A stretch of DNA of 64,000 bases, from positions 1 to 64,000 of the forward strand of contig NZ_JAQFWP010000002.1 in the NCBI RefSeq assembly GCF_027706745.1, in the 5' to 3' direction. Below are positions 35,413 through 43,554 of this stretch, one piece after another. The notes under the pieces were generated by a model that was given only the letters and a program-made list of their open reading frames with translations, did not search any database and was not told the origin of the DNA. How positions within the stretch are numbered: the stretch's first letter is position 1; every line of letters begins with the position of its first letter. The translations under genes were made by a program, and so were the position numbers. This stretch comes from Nocardiopsis suaedae (lineage in GTDB: Bacteria > Actinomycetota > Actinomycetes > Streptosporangiales > Streptosporangiaceae).

Positions 35413-37098
35413 TCACCCCCCGCTGGGCGCCCACCGGACGTTGCTGGTGGCGCGCTCGCCGTCGAGGGCCGAGGCGTAGCCGACGGCCCCCCACTGGTCG
35501 GCGTCCGACTCGCCCTCGGACTCGGCGAACGGGCGCAGGTCCATGTACATGCCGAACACCGCGTTCTCGTTGTTCTGCATGACCTGCTGGTACACCGGGT
35601 CGTCGCCCAGGCGCCCCTGACCGGTCGCCCCGGAGGACACCACGACCGTGTCGCCCTCGGAGTTCACCCCGGGCGGGGAGGAGTAGGAGCCCTGCGAGGC
35701 CTCCTCCACCAGGTCCTCGATCAGCCCGGCGTCCGCACCCGAGGCCCTGTACTGCACCGAGCCGCTGTCGAAGCCCGCGAACGGGTCGTCCAGGCCGCTG
35801 TCCAGGTCGCTCACGCCCAGCGCCGTCTGCGTGCCGAGCAGGTCGGTGAAGCCGTCCGGGACGGAGACGCCCATCTCCCCCATGGCGTCCTCGGCCTCGT
35901 CGAACGCCTCCGGCATGACGGCGGCCATGTCGTTCCACGACTGCTCGGACAGCTCGTCCATGCCGCTGCCGCCGATGGCGATCATGGTGTCGTCGGGCAG
36001 CTCGGCCATCTCCGACAGGCCGGTCTGCTCGGTGGTGTAGTCGGCGAGGGAGAAGTCGCCCATCTGGAATTCGACCAGGTCCGCGCGCAGCTCGACGTAG
36101 TCGGCGTCGACCGAAACGGCGGCGGCGATGCGGCCGTCGAACTTCAGGTCCTCGAAGGAGCCGCCGCCCGAGCCGTAGTCCTCGTACTCGCCGTACTCGT
36201 CGTAACCGGTGCTGAACGGGTCGCTGCCGTAGGTCGACCCGGCCAGCCCCTCTTGGATCAGGTCGGACGTGGCGCCCAGGTCGTACCAGGCGGCGGCGAG
36301 ACTGTCGTCGGACACGCCCGCCATGTCGGAGGAGTAGGTCTCGTCGTCGGCCAGCGAGCCCTCTTCGTCGACCTTCTTCTCGACGCCGTCGAGGGTCCGG
36401 GTGGACTCGGCGAGGAACATGAAGCCGTCCCGCACCTCGCCCACCCCCTCGTCGGTCCCGGAGAAGTCCTGCGCGAGCTCGTCGACGACCTCCTCGGCCG
36501 CGCCCTCGTCGGTGACCGCGATCGCGACGACCGCCTCGAAGGCGGGCCCCTCGTCCTCGCCGCCCGCCATCATGGCGACACCGAAGCGCTTGCCCACCCA
36601 CGGCTGGATGTCGTCCTCGTAGTCGAGGTCGCTGTCGCTCGACTCCAGGATCTCGTCGAAGACGGCGGCGGCCGGGTCCTCGTCGTCGCCGAGCTCGTCC
36701 TTGGCCGAGTCGGGCAGCTTGCCCGCGAAGCTCGCGTAGTCGGCGAGCTGGGCCCCGGACGGCTTCAGGTCGAGCTGGAAGTAGGCGGCGGCGTCACCGG
36801 GAAGCACCGTGTCCGGCTGCGGCCCGCCGAACAGGCGGGTCACCACGGTGTTCGCGGCCCACACCCCGGACCCCATGAGGAGCACGCCGAGCCCGGCGGC
36901 CACGGGGATCATCCACACGCGGCTGCGACGCTGCGGCCCTCCCGGGGGCGGGCCCTGCGGCGGCCCCTGCGGCATGCCCTGGGGCGGATACCCGGGACCC
37001 ATCGGGGGCGGCCCGCCGGCGCCGGGCGGCTGCTGCCCATAGGGCTGCGGCCCGGACGGCTGCCATTGCGGCTGGCCGGGGGGATCGGGGTAGGACAT
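35413..37098 (-). CDS. DUF3352 membrane-anchored protein
   Basis: A 561-residue protein with a cytoplasmic Pro/Gln/Gly-rich N-terminus (1-70), one transmembrane helix (about 77-98) and a large, very acidic extracellular domain. DUF3352 proteins are surface proteins of unknown function; a VLPGDAAAYFQLDLKPSG opening is typical. The mature domain is rich in Asp/Glu and Tyr-Gly-Asp motifs near 315-330. ATG 37098 has GGAGG upstream. Confidence 0.85.
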   Translation of the reverse strand: MSYPDPPGQPQWQPSGPQPYGQQPPGAGGPPPMGPGYPPQGMPQGPPQGPPPGGPQRRSRVWMIPVAAGLGVLLMGSGVWAANTVVTRLFGGPQPDTVLPGDAAAYFQLDLKPSGAQLADYASFAGKLPDSAKDELGDDEDPAAAVFDEILESSDSDLDYEDDIQPWVGKRFGVAMMAGGEDEGPAFEAVVAIAVTDEGAAEEVVDELAQDFSGTDEGVGEVRDGFMFLAESTRTLDGVEKKVDEEGSLADDETYSSDMAGVSDDSLAAAWYDLGATSDLIQEGLAGSTYGSDPFSTGYDEYGEYEDYGSGGGSFEDLKFDGRIAAAVSVDADYVELRADLVEFQMGDFSLADYTTEQTGLSEMAELPDDTMIAIGGSGMDELSEQSWNDMAAVMPEAFDEAEDAMGEMGVSVPDGFTDLLGTQTALGVSDLDSGLDDPFAGFDSGSVQYRASGADAGLIEDLVEEASQGSYSSPPGVNSEGDTVVVSSGATGQGRLGDDPVYQQVMQNNENAVFGMYMDLRPFAESEGESDADQWGAVGYASALDGERATSNVRWAPSGG

Positions 37099-37180
37099 CG
37101 GACCTCCGGAGTGCGCTTTTGCCTGTAAGACCGTACCAATCCGCACAGGTCCTCTTAGCCCGGCGAGGAGGGGCTTCCGC

Positions 37181-37218
37181 CTCTGGCGGCCGGGTCCGGC
37201 CGGACCCGGCCGCCAGAG
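37181..37218 (-). terminator. Perfect 38-bp palindrome, glpX terminator
   Basis: CTCTGGCGGCCGGGTCCGG (37181-37199) is followed immediately by its exact complement (37200-37218), giving a 19-bp stem with no spacer, 19 bp past the glpX stop. Confidence 0.85.
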
Positions 37219-37236
37219 GACCCCCTGCAGGGGCCG

Positions 37237-38265
37237 TCAGGAGGTCGCCGAAGCGAAGTCCACCCCGCTGTAGGTGGCGAGCTTGGAGATGCGGTGCTCG
37301 CTGTGCACCTGCCGCACGGTGCCGCTGCGCCCCCGCATCACCAGCGAGTCCGTCATGGCGCCCCCGGCCTCGTAGCGCACACCGCCCACCAGCTCCCCGT
37401 CGGTGATGCCCGTGGCCGCGAAGAACACGTCGTCCGAGGAGACCAGGTCGTCGGTGGTCAGCACCCGGTCCAGGTCGTGCCCGGCGTCCAGGGCCGCGCG
37501 CCGCTCCTCCTCGTCCTTGGGCCACAGCCGCCCCTGGATGGTGCCGCCCAGGCACTTCATCGCGCAGGCGGTGATGATGCCCTCCGGGGTGCCGCCGATG
37601 CCCAGCAGCAGGTCGGCGCCGGTCTTGGGGCGGGCCGCCATGATGGCGCCGGCCACGTCTCCGTCGGTGATGAACTTGATGCGGGCCCCGGCCTCGCGCA
37701 CCTCCCGCACCAGGCCCTCGTGGCGCGGCCGGTCCAGGATCACGACGGTGACGTCCTGCGGCGCGCCTCCCTTCGCGCGCGCGACGGCCCGGATGTTCTC
37801 GGCCACCGGCGCGGTGATGTCCACCACGTTCGCCGCCTCGGGGCCCGCGGCCAGCTTCTCCATGTAGAACACGGCCGACGGGTCGAACATGGACCCGCGC
37901 GGGCTCACCGCGATCACCGAGATCGCGTTGGGCATGCCCATCGCCGTCAGGCGCGTGCCGTCGATCGGGTCGACCGCCACGTCGCACTCGGCGCCGCTGC
38001 CGTCGCCGACCTGCTCGCCGTTGTAGAGCATGGGCGCGTTGTCCTTCTCGCCCTCGCCGATCACCACGGTGCCCTTCATGGACACGGAGCTGATCAGGTG
38101 GCGCATCCCGTGCACGGCCACGCCGTCGGCGCCGTTCTTGTCGCCCCGCCCGACCCATCGCGCGGCGGCCAGCGCCGCCGCCTCGGTGACCCGGACCAGT
38201 TCCAGGGCCAGGTTGCGGTCGGGGGCGGTGTCGCTACTGGGCGCAGGCGGCGTGGACTCGGTCAT
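37237..38265 (-). CDS. glpX: Fructose-1,6-bisphosphatase class II
   Basis: A 342-residue GlpX-type FBPase, the only FBPase type in most actinobacteria, needed for gluconeogenesis. Metal and substrate motifs: [17 protein letters not shown] near 69-85, [13 protein letters not shown] near 98-110, and [15 protein letters not shown] near 225. ATG 38265 has GAGAGG upstream. It shares its neighbourhood with fumC and DUF4245 as in mycobacteria, and is divergent from a TetR gene. Confidence 0.96.
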   Translation of the reverse strand: MTESTPPAPSSDTAPDRNLALELVRVTEAAALAAARWVGRGDKNGADGVAVHGMRHLISSVSMKGTVVIGEGEKDNAPMLYNGEQVGDGSGAECDVAVDPIDGTRLTAMGMPNAISVIAVSPRGSMFDPSAVFYMEKLAAGPEAANVVDITAPVAENIRAVARAKGGAPQDVTVVILDRPRHEGLVREVREAGARIKFITDGDVAGAIMAARPKTGADLLLGIGGTPEGIITACAMKCLGGTIQGRLWPKDEEERRAALDAGHDLDRVLTTDDLVSSDDVFFAATGITDGELVGGVRYEAGGAMTDSLVMRGRSGTVRQVHSEHRISKLATYSGVDFASATS

Positions 38266-38392
38266 GGAAGGCCTCTCAAAAAGGGGCGTGAGCTGGTGAA
38301 GAAGGAGCCCGCGCGCGCGGGCTTGGATCAACTCTATTGAACTGGCGTAGCCTCATCCTGAGGCGGGCGACGGATAAGGACGGGACGCGGAC

Positions 38393-39034
38393 GTGACAGT
38401 CGACAAGGCCGAAACCGGGGCCAAGCCGGAGCGCGGCTCCGCGCGCGGTGCGGCGACACGGAGCGCCCTCCTGGAGGCCGCCGCGCACGTCTTCCGCACC
38501 GTCGGCTTCTCCAAGGCGGGCGTGAGCGAGGTCGTCCAGCAGGCGGGGGCGAGCGTCGGCAGCCTCTACCACCACTTCGGCGGCAAGGCCGACCTCTTCC
38601 TCGCCCTGTACGAGGAGTTCCAGCAGCGCCAGCAGGAGCGGACGCACACCGCGGTGACGCGCGCGCGGGCCGAGGGCGAGACCGACCCCACACGGCTCAT
38701 GTACGCGGCCGCCCGCGCCTACCTCGACGGCTGCATCGAGGAGCGGGATACCACCCGGCTGTTCTTCAGCGGCGACGGCCCGCCCGGCTTCGACTCCCAG
38801 CTGCGGGTGCGGCTGCGCGAGTGGACCGACCGCAACGTGGCCCTGTTCCGCAAGGCCGACGAACCGGTGGACGAGGCGCTGCTCATGGTCGTCAGCGGTG
38901 CGATGCTGCTCGCCGTGTCGGAGGTGGTGCACCGGTCCGACGACGACGCCCGCCGCTTGGCCGACGACGTCACCGAGCTCCTGTCCGACCTGCGCCCGCG
39001 CCGCGGCACCGAGGGGCGCGTCGACGAAGGCTGA
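38393..39034 (+). CDS. TetR family transcriptional regulator
   Basis: A 213-residue TetR-type repressor. Helix-turn-helix at about 22-70 (LLEAAAHVFRTVGFSKAGVSEVVQQAG then SVGSLYHHFGGKADLF); the C-terminal 130 residues are the helical ligand domain with GDGPPGFD as in TetR_C_33-like proteins. The target could be the divergent glpX gene or itself; the short 127-bp gap is AT-richer than surroundings. GTG start at 38393 with AAGGA upstream. Confidence 0.9.
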   Translation: MTVDKAETGAKPERGSARGAATRSALLEAAAHVFRTVGFSKAGVSEVVQQAGASVGSLYHHFGGKADLFLALYEEFQQRQQERTHTAVTRARAEGETDPTRLMYAAARAYLDGCIEERDTTRLFFSGDGPPGFDSQLRVRLREWTDRNVALFRKADEPVDEALLMVVSGAMLLAVSEVVHRSDDDARRLADDVTELLSDLRPRRGTEGRVDEG

Positions 39035-39133
39035 ACACCGGCCCCATAAGGCGACGGTGCCGCCACAGAGGGGTACGGGCCACACCCGACCCGGTGCGGG
39101 CCACCGGCCGGGGTGCGGCAAGCTGGAAGCATC

Positions 39134-39649
39134 ATGAGTACCTACAACCGCTCCCAGGCCGCCATGGGGCCCATGGTGCTGGCCATGGCCATCATCGTCG
39201 GGATCCTTCTCCTCATGGCGCTGGTGGTCAATTGGCGCACCGTCGAGCACATCCCCAGCGTCGACTACGCGCCGCACGCCCAGGCGATGGCGAGCGAGGC
39301 CGACTTCCCCGTGTACGCCCCGGAGGGCCTGCCGGAGGGGTGGGTGCCGACCAGCACGAACATGAGCACCGACGGCGGCGCGTCGTGGACGGTCGGGTTC
39401 GCCACCCCGTCGGACATGCATGCCGAGTACCTGATCACCGGGGACGCGGAGGCGGCCGCGTCGGCGGCGCCGGGCGAGGCCGGGGGCACCGTCGAGGCGG
39501 GCGGGCTGGAATGGCGGCACCACGCCGCCGACTCCGAGGGGGACCGGGCCCTGCTGCACGAGGGCGGGGACGGCGAGTTCCTGGTCGTCAGCGGCAGCGC
39601 CGGTGAGGAGGAGCTGGAGCGGCTGGCCGGGTCGCTGCAGGAGCGCTGA
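39134..39649 (+). CDS. DUF4245 membrane protein
   Basis: A 171-residue protein with one N-terminal transmembrane helix (about 12-34) and an extracytoplasmic domain that begins YAPEGLPEGWVPTS, again the P-x-GW signature seen in the kinase ectodomains. DUF4245 is a standard neighbour of glpX in actinobacteria (Rv1100). ATG 39134 is preferred (GGAAGC upstream) to a start 21 bp earlier. Function unknown. Confidence 0.85.
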   Translation: MSTYNRSQAAMGPMVLAMAIIVGILLLMALVVNWRTVEHIPSVDYAPHAQAMASEADFPVYAPEGLPEGWVPTSTNMSTDGGASWTVGFATPSDMHAEYLITGDAEAAASAAPGEAGGTVEAGGLEWRHHAADSEGDRALLHEGGDGEFLVVSGSAGEEELERLAGSLQER

Positions 39650-39775
39650 CGCCGCGCGGAACTCCGTGAGGGCCGCGCGTCGTTCCCCCTTCACGTTGCG
39701 CTTATATCGGACGGGTAATGGCGCAGCGACAGCCATACCCCTAGGGCGCACGGCGCCCGCCACGGAGCGGACACC

Positions 39776-40126
39776 ATGATGGACGGCATTCTCGACTGGC
39801 TGAAGGGCCTCTTCGGAGACACCGCCCAGGACGCGGTCGACACCCTGCAGGGAACTGCGGAGGAACAGGGGCAGCAGTACGCCGAGGAGGCGCAGGGCTT
39901 CGCCGACCAGGCGCAGGAAGCCGCGGGAGGCGTGGGCGAGCAGGCGCAGGACGCTGCGGGAGGCGTGGCCGACCAAGCGCAGGAGGCTGCGGGAGGCGTG
40001 GGCGAGCAGGCGCAGGAGTACACGGACCAGGCCCAGAGCGCTGGCGAGGCCGTGCAGGACGTCGCCCAGGACCCCACCACCGCCGCCGAGGACGCGTTCA
40101 GGAACGGGATCGAAGGCGAGCGCTGA
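39776..40126 (+). CDS. LEA-like 11-mer repeat protein
   Basis: A 116-residue acidic protein without signal peptide. After MMDGILDWLKGLFGD, an amphipathic helix, it consists of 11-residue units of the type AQEAAGGVGEQ, which resemble group 3 LEA/apolipoprotein-like 11-mers. The pattern is Gln/Ala/Glu/Gly-rich and predicts a long amphipathic helix, possibly membrane-binding or protective in desiccation (inference). ATG 39776 with GGAG upstream; ATG 39779 is equally possible. Monocistronic, with a strong terminator behind. Confidence 0.7.
   Translation: MMDGILDWLKGLFGDTAQDAVDTLQGTAEEQGQQYAEEAQGFADQAQEAAGGVGEQAQDAAGGVADQAQEAAGGVGEQAQEYTDQAQSAGEAVQDVAQDPTTAAEDAFRNGIEGER
39911..40009. repeat. 33-bp in-frame tandem repeat, three copies
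   Basis: Units 39911-39943, 39944-39976 and 39977-40009 each begin GCGCAGGA and encode AQ(E/D)AAGGV(G/A)(E/D)Q. Copies 1 and 3 are nearly identical at DNA level, copy 2 slightly diverged; a partial unit follows. Copy number is likely variable between strains. Confidence 0.9.
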
Positions 40127-40167
40127 CACCGCCGGCGGAACCCGTGAACGCGGGCCCGCCGAACGCG

Positions 40168-40199
40168 AAGGGCCGCCCTCCCCAGGGAGGGCGGCCCTT
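40168..40199. terminator. Bidirectional terminator before ispH end
   Basis: A 15-bp stem AAGGGCCGCCCTCCC (40168-40182) with complement at 40185-40199 and a minimal loop, with T after it, between the convergent LEA-like and ispH genes. Confidence 0.9.
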
Positions 40200-40234
40200 T
40201 CGTCTCCGGTTCCCGGGCCATCGCCGGGACCGGA

Positions 40235-41200
40235 TCAGACGGTCTCGGCGCGCAGGTCGCGCCGCAGCTCCTTCGGCAGGGAGAACGTGAGGCTCTCCTC
40301 GGCGGTCTTGACCGTCTCCACGTTGTCGAACCCGTGGCCCGAGAGCATGTCGAGCAGCTCGCGCACCAGGATGTCGGGGACCGAAGCGCCGCTGGTGACG
40401 CCGACCGTGCCGACGCCCTCCAGCCATGCCTCGTCCATCAGGGACGCGTTGTCGATCAGGTGGGCGGCGGAGGCGCCGGCCTCCAGGGCGACCTCCACCA
40501 GGCGCACCGAGTTGGAGGAGTTGTCCGACCCGACCACGATCACCAGGTCGCACTCGGGCGCTATCGACTTCACCGCGTCCTGCCGGTTGGAGGTCGCGTA
40601 GCAGATGTCGTCGCTGGGCGGGTCCAGGAGGTTGGGGAACTTCTCGCGCAGCGCGTCGACGGTCTGGTTGGTCTCGTCCACCGACAGGGTGGTCTGCGAG
40701 AGCCAGGAGACGTTGTCGGGGTCGCGCACCTCGACCTGGTCGACCTGGTCGGGGCTCTCCACGATCTGGATGTGCTCGGGCGCCTCGCCGCTGGTCCCCT
40801 CGACCTCCTCGTGGCCGATGTGGCCGATGAGGATGATGTCGCGGTCCTGCGTCGCGAAGCGCTTGGCCTCCTTGTGCACCTTGGTCACCAGGGGGCAGGT
40901 CGCGTCGATGGTCTTGAGGCGGCGCTTGTCGGCCTCTTCGTGGACCATGGGGGAGACGCCGTGCGCGGAGAAGACGACGATGGCGCCCTCAGGGACCTCG
41001 TCGGTCTCCTCGACGAAGATCGCGCCGCGCTTCTCCAGCGTGCTCACCACGTGGGTGTTGTGCACGATCTGCTTGCGCACATAGATCGGCGCGCCGTACT
41101 GCTCAAGGGCCTTCTCGACCGTGACGACAGCGCGGTCCACCCCGGCGCAGTAGCCGCGGGGATTGGCGAGCAGGACACGGCGGCGATTCGTCGCAGTCAT
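40235..41200 (-). CDS. ispH: 4-hydroxy-3-methylbut-2-enyl diphosphate reductase
   Basis: A 321-residue iron-sulfur enzyme, last step of the MEP isoprenoid pathway, giving IPP and DMAPP. The three [4Fe-4S] cysteines are Cys18 (RGYCAGV), Cys102 (DATCPLV) and Cys200 ([11 protein letters not shown]); the active-site TSGASVPD segment is near 270. It feeds the same precursor pool as the cis-prenyltransferase at 18555. Neighbourhood with xseA/xseB and glpX is the conserved actinobacterial one. Confidence 0.97.
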   Translation of the reverse strand: MTATNRRRVLLANPRGYCAGVDRAVVTVEKALEQYGAPIYVRKQIVHNTHVVSTLEKRGAIFVEETDEVPEGAIVVFSAHGVSPMVHEEADKRRLKTIDATCPLVTKVHKEAKRFATQDRDIILIGHIGHEEVEGTSGEAPEHIQIVESPDQVDQVEVRDPDNVSWLSQTTLSVDETNQTVDALREKFPNLLDPPSDDICYATSNRQDAVKSIAPECDLVIVVGSDNSSNSVRLVEVALEAGASAAHLIDNASLMDEAWLEGVGTVGVTSGASVPDILVRELLDMLSGHGFDNVETVKTAEESLTFSLPKELRRDLRAETV

Positions 41201-41534
41201 GCCCCCATCCTAGGGGGCGTGGTCCACCAGGGCGTCCTGATGTCGCGATCGCCACAGCATCACCGCGGCAACGCCCTCATAGGACCGCCACCGGACCCGC
41301 CTCTGTGGGGCCGCCGGGGCCGGTGCGCGGCGTGGTGCGGCAGGGCACCGGTGGAGACGGGATAACGGTCAGCGATCGGTTGCGTCCCGAGATGGCGAAT
41401 TCGTACCCAATACGGCCGCCTTCACGGGACCCTTGCAGCCCTATCCTGGTTGACTTGCGTACCCCCATACGCCTATACCCCCGATAGCAGCCACCCCCGT
41501 ATAGCACTGCGACAGCGGCAGGAGCCCCAGTCCA
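41201..41534. other. 334-bp divergent intergenic region
   Basis: Between ispH (minus) and the acidic protein gene (plus). The right end holds the promoter and repeats described separately; the left 60 bp should hold the ispH promoter. No gene is supported. Confidence 0.45.
41450..41504 (+). promoter_or_regulatory. Promoter with CCCCC/CTATAC repeats
   Basis: TTGACT (41450-41455) and TATACC (41474-41479) form a -35/-10 pair with 18-bp spacing. Over and after the -10 lie CTATAC (41473-41478) and its inverted copy GTATAG (41499-41504), and the word ACCCCC occurs at about 41461, 41477 and 41492. These spaced repeats may bind a regulator. Confidence 0.5.
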
Positions 41535-42203
41535 ATGTCGAACGCGTCGACCGTCAGCAAGCTCGTGACCATGGTGAAGGGCATCTTCGGGCGCAAGGAG
41601 AAGGGGGAGCCCGCCGCGGCGGCCCCCGCCTCCGCGGAGACCTCCGAGAAGCCCGCCGTCCCCGAGCAGGCGGCCGAGCCCGCCGTGGCGGACGGGGCGG
41701 CCGAGGAGCGGGCGGCCGAGCAGGAAGAGGCCGGGCGGGCCGAGAAGTCCGCCGAGGCCGAAACGGAGGCCGCGCAGGCGGACACCGCCGAATCGGACGG
41801 TTCCGACGCCGCCGGGAAGCCTGCGGAAACCGCCGGCGCCGAAGCGGCGGAGAAGGCTGAAGCGGCGGACACGGCCGAGGAGGGCGGCGGCTCCGAGCGC
41901 ATCGTCGAGCCGGAGGAGCGCGAGGCCGTCGCCGAGGAGCTTTCCACGAACGCGGACGACACCCAGGTCGCCAGCGACGAGGTGCTGCAGAAGGTCCGCA
42001 AGGACTCCGCCCCCGCCGCCGAGGACCTGCCCGTCCCGAACTACGACGAGCTGACGCTGCCGTCCATCCGGGCGCGCCTGCGCAAGCTCAGCATCGACGA
42101 GGTGCGCCTGCTCCGCGCTTACGAGGTCGCCCACCAGGAGCGCCCGGAGTTCGTGAAGATGTACGACAACCGCATCGCCAAGCTCCAGAGCGAAGACCAG
42201 TAG
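41535..42203 (+). CDS. Acidic low-complexity protein with conserved helical C-terminus
   Basis: A 222-residue protein. After a basic helix (SKLVTMVKGIFGRKEKG) residues 25-140 are Ala/Glu-rich low-complexity. The last 65 residues, starting LPVPNYDELTLPSIRARLRKL and ending YDNRIAKLQ, form a compact conserved helical domain seen in actinobacterial proteins next to ispH, including ones labelled lipid-droplet-associated in mycobacteria (Rv1109c-like); that link is tentative. AGGAG lies 12 bp before ATG 41535. Confidence 0.7.
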   Translation: MSNASTVSKLVTMVKGIFGRKEKGEPAAAAPASAETSEKPAVPEQAAEPAVADGAAEERAAEQEEAGRAEKSAEAETEAAQADTAESDGSDAAGKPAETAGAEAAEKAEAADTAEEGGGSERIVEPEEREAVAEELSTNADDTQVASDEVLQKVRKDSAPAAEDLPVPNYDELTLPSIRARLRKLSIDEVRLLRAYEVAHQERPEFVKMYDNRIAKLQSEDQ

Positions 42204-42255
42204 GACCGGCGCCGCCGCCCCGGCCGGGCCTCGTACCCCGCCTTGGAAGTCGGAC

Positions 42256-42459
42256 ATGACCGAGGAAGCCCCCTCTGAGGGCGAAGTCGCCCTGCCCTAC
42301 GCCCATATGGTGCTGGTCGGCGCCCTGTTCCTCCTCCTCATGCTGGTCAAGTTCCAGGACCCCCTCCCCGAATGGCGGACGCCCCTGATGATCGGGCTCG
42401 GCGTGGCGGTTCCTGTCAGCGCGTTCCTCCTGGGGGCCAGGACCTTGAAGAAGAAGTGA
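42256..42459 (+). CDS. Small two-helix membrane protein
   Basis: A 67-residue protein with two hydrophobic segments (about 18-33 and 43-60) and a basic LKKK tail, preceded by GGAAG. It lies 52 bp after the acidic protein gene and is probably cotranscribed. Codon use is normal for the genome. Function unknown. Confidence 0.65.
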   Translation: MTEEAPSEGEVALPYAHMVLVGALFLLLMLVKFQDPLPEWRTPLMIGLGVAVPVSAFLLGARTLKKK

Positions 42460-42502
42460 CCACCGCGGCAGGACACCGGGGGGAGTTCGGCGGCCGGCCG
42501 GG

Positions 42503-43426
42503 TCACACCCGTTCGGCGCCCTCGGGGAGGAGTTCGGCCGTGTCGGGGGCTTGCCCCAGGCGTTCCAGGAACCGGGCGGCCGCTGGCGACGGCGTCCGCC
42601 CCTGAGGCGTCACGACACCGATCTCCCGGCTCCACACCGGTCCCTCCACGGGCCTGTGCGCGATGTCGGCGAACCCCATCAGTACGCGTACCAGCGACGG
42701 CAGTGCGGTCACCCCCAAGCCCGCCGCAACCAGGCCCCCGACGGTCGACACGTTCCCCGCCTCGATCGCGGTGGCGGGCGCGCCGCCCGCCTCCTCGAAG
42801 GCGCGGTCGGTCAGTCGCCGCACGCTGGAGTCCGCGCCCAGGGCGATGAAGGTCTCCTCCCTCAGGTGCGCCCACGTCACGCGCTCTTGAGCGGCCAGCG
42901 CGTGCCCGGGCGGGAGCGCGGCGAAGAACGTGTCGCGCACCAGGGGGCGTGCGGTGAGCCCGACGGGCCGCGGGTCCAGCGCCGTCACCGCCAGGTCGGC
43001 CGTCCCCGTTGCGACCCGCTCCAGGGCCGTCCGGGCCATCCCGTCCAGCACCCGCACCGCGATGCCCGGGTGCCGTTCGCGGAAGTCGGCGATGACCGGA
43101 GGCAGCAGGACCGCCGCGACCGACGGCAGCGTGGCGACGGTGACCGTGCCCTCGTCTCCGCGCAGCACCCGGTCCAGGCGGTTCATCTCGGCGCGGTGGG
43201 TGCCCAGCACCCGCTCCGCGGCGGCCAGCAGCGCGTCGCCCTCCGCGGTGCGCCGCAGCGACCGGGTGGTGCGCTGGAACAGCCGCACCCGCATCAACCG
43301 CTCGACCTCCTGCACCGTCCGGCTCAGCGATGACTGGGAGACCCGCAGCTCCCGTGCGGCCGCCGTGTATCCACCGCACCGCGCCACCGCCTCGAACGCC
43401 GCGAGCTGCCGCAATGTCAGATCCAT
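42503..43426 (-). CDS. LysR family transcriptional regulator
   Basis: A 307-residue LysR regulator: N-terminal HTH (LRQLAAFEAVARCGGYTAAARELRVSQ, SSLSRTVQEVER), then a periplasmic-binding-like effector domain from about 90 (VTVATLPSVAAVLLPPVIADF). It is divergent from the CitMHS transporter gene with 128 bp between, the usual arrangement for a LysR activator of the operon it faces. The effector is probably the transported acid (inference). Confidence 0.93.
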   Translation of the reverse strand: MDLTLRQLAAFEAVARCGGYTAAARELRVSQSSLSRTVQEVERLMRVRLFQRTTRSLRRTAEGDALLAAAERVLGTHRAEMNRLDRVLRGDEGTVTVATLPSVAAVLLPPVIADFRERHPGIAVRVLDGMARTALERVATGTADLAVTALDPRPVGLTARPLVRDTFFAALPPGHALAAQERVTWAHLREETFIALGADSSVRRLTDRAFEEAGGAPATAIEAGNVSTVGGLVAAGLGVTALPSLVRVLMGFADIAHRPVEGPVWSREIGVVTPQGRTPSPAAARFLERLGQAPDTAELLPEGAERV

Positions 43427-43554
43427 GGTCTGACAGCATAAGTCCATCCGGTTCTGATGTTGGACACGCAACGACCGGCCCCCTCACCATGATCGGAAGT
43501 GATCGCCGTCACGCACCCCGGCGGCGCACGTCTCCCCGCCGAGGAGGCCCTGGC

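Noticed and set aside
41210-41290. A second copy of the MITE-like element near CTAG at 41213
   Set aside because: The CTAG is present but the terminal repeats of the 6167-6294 element are not.
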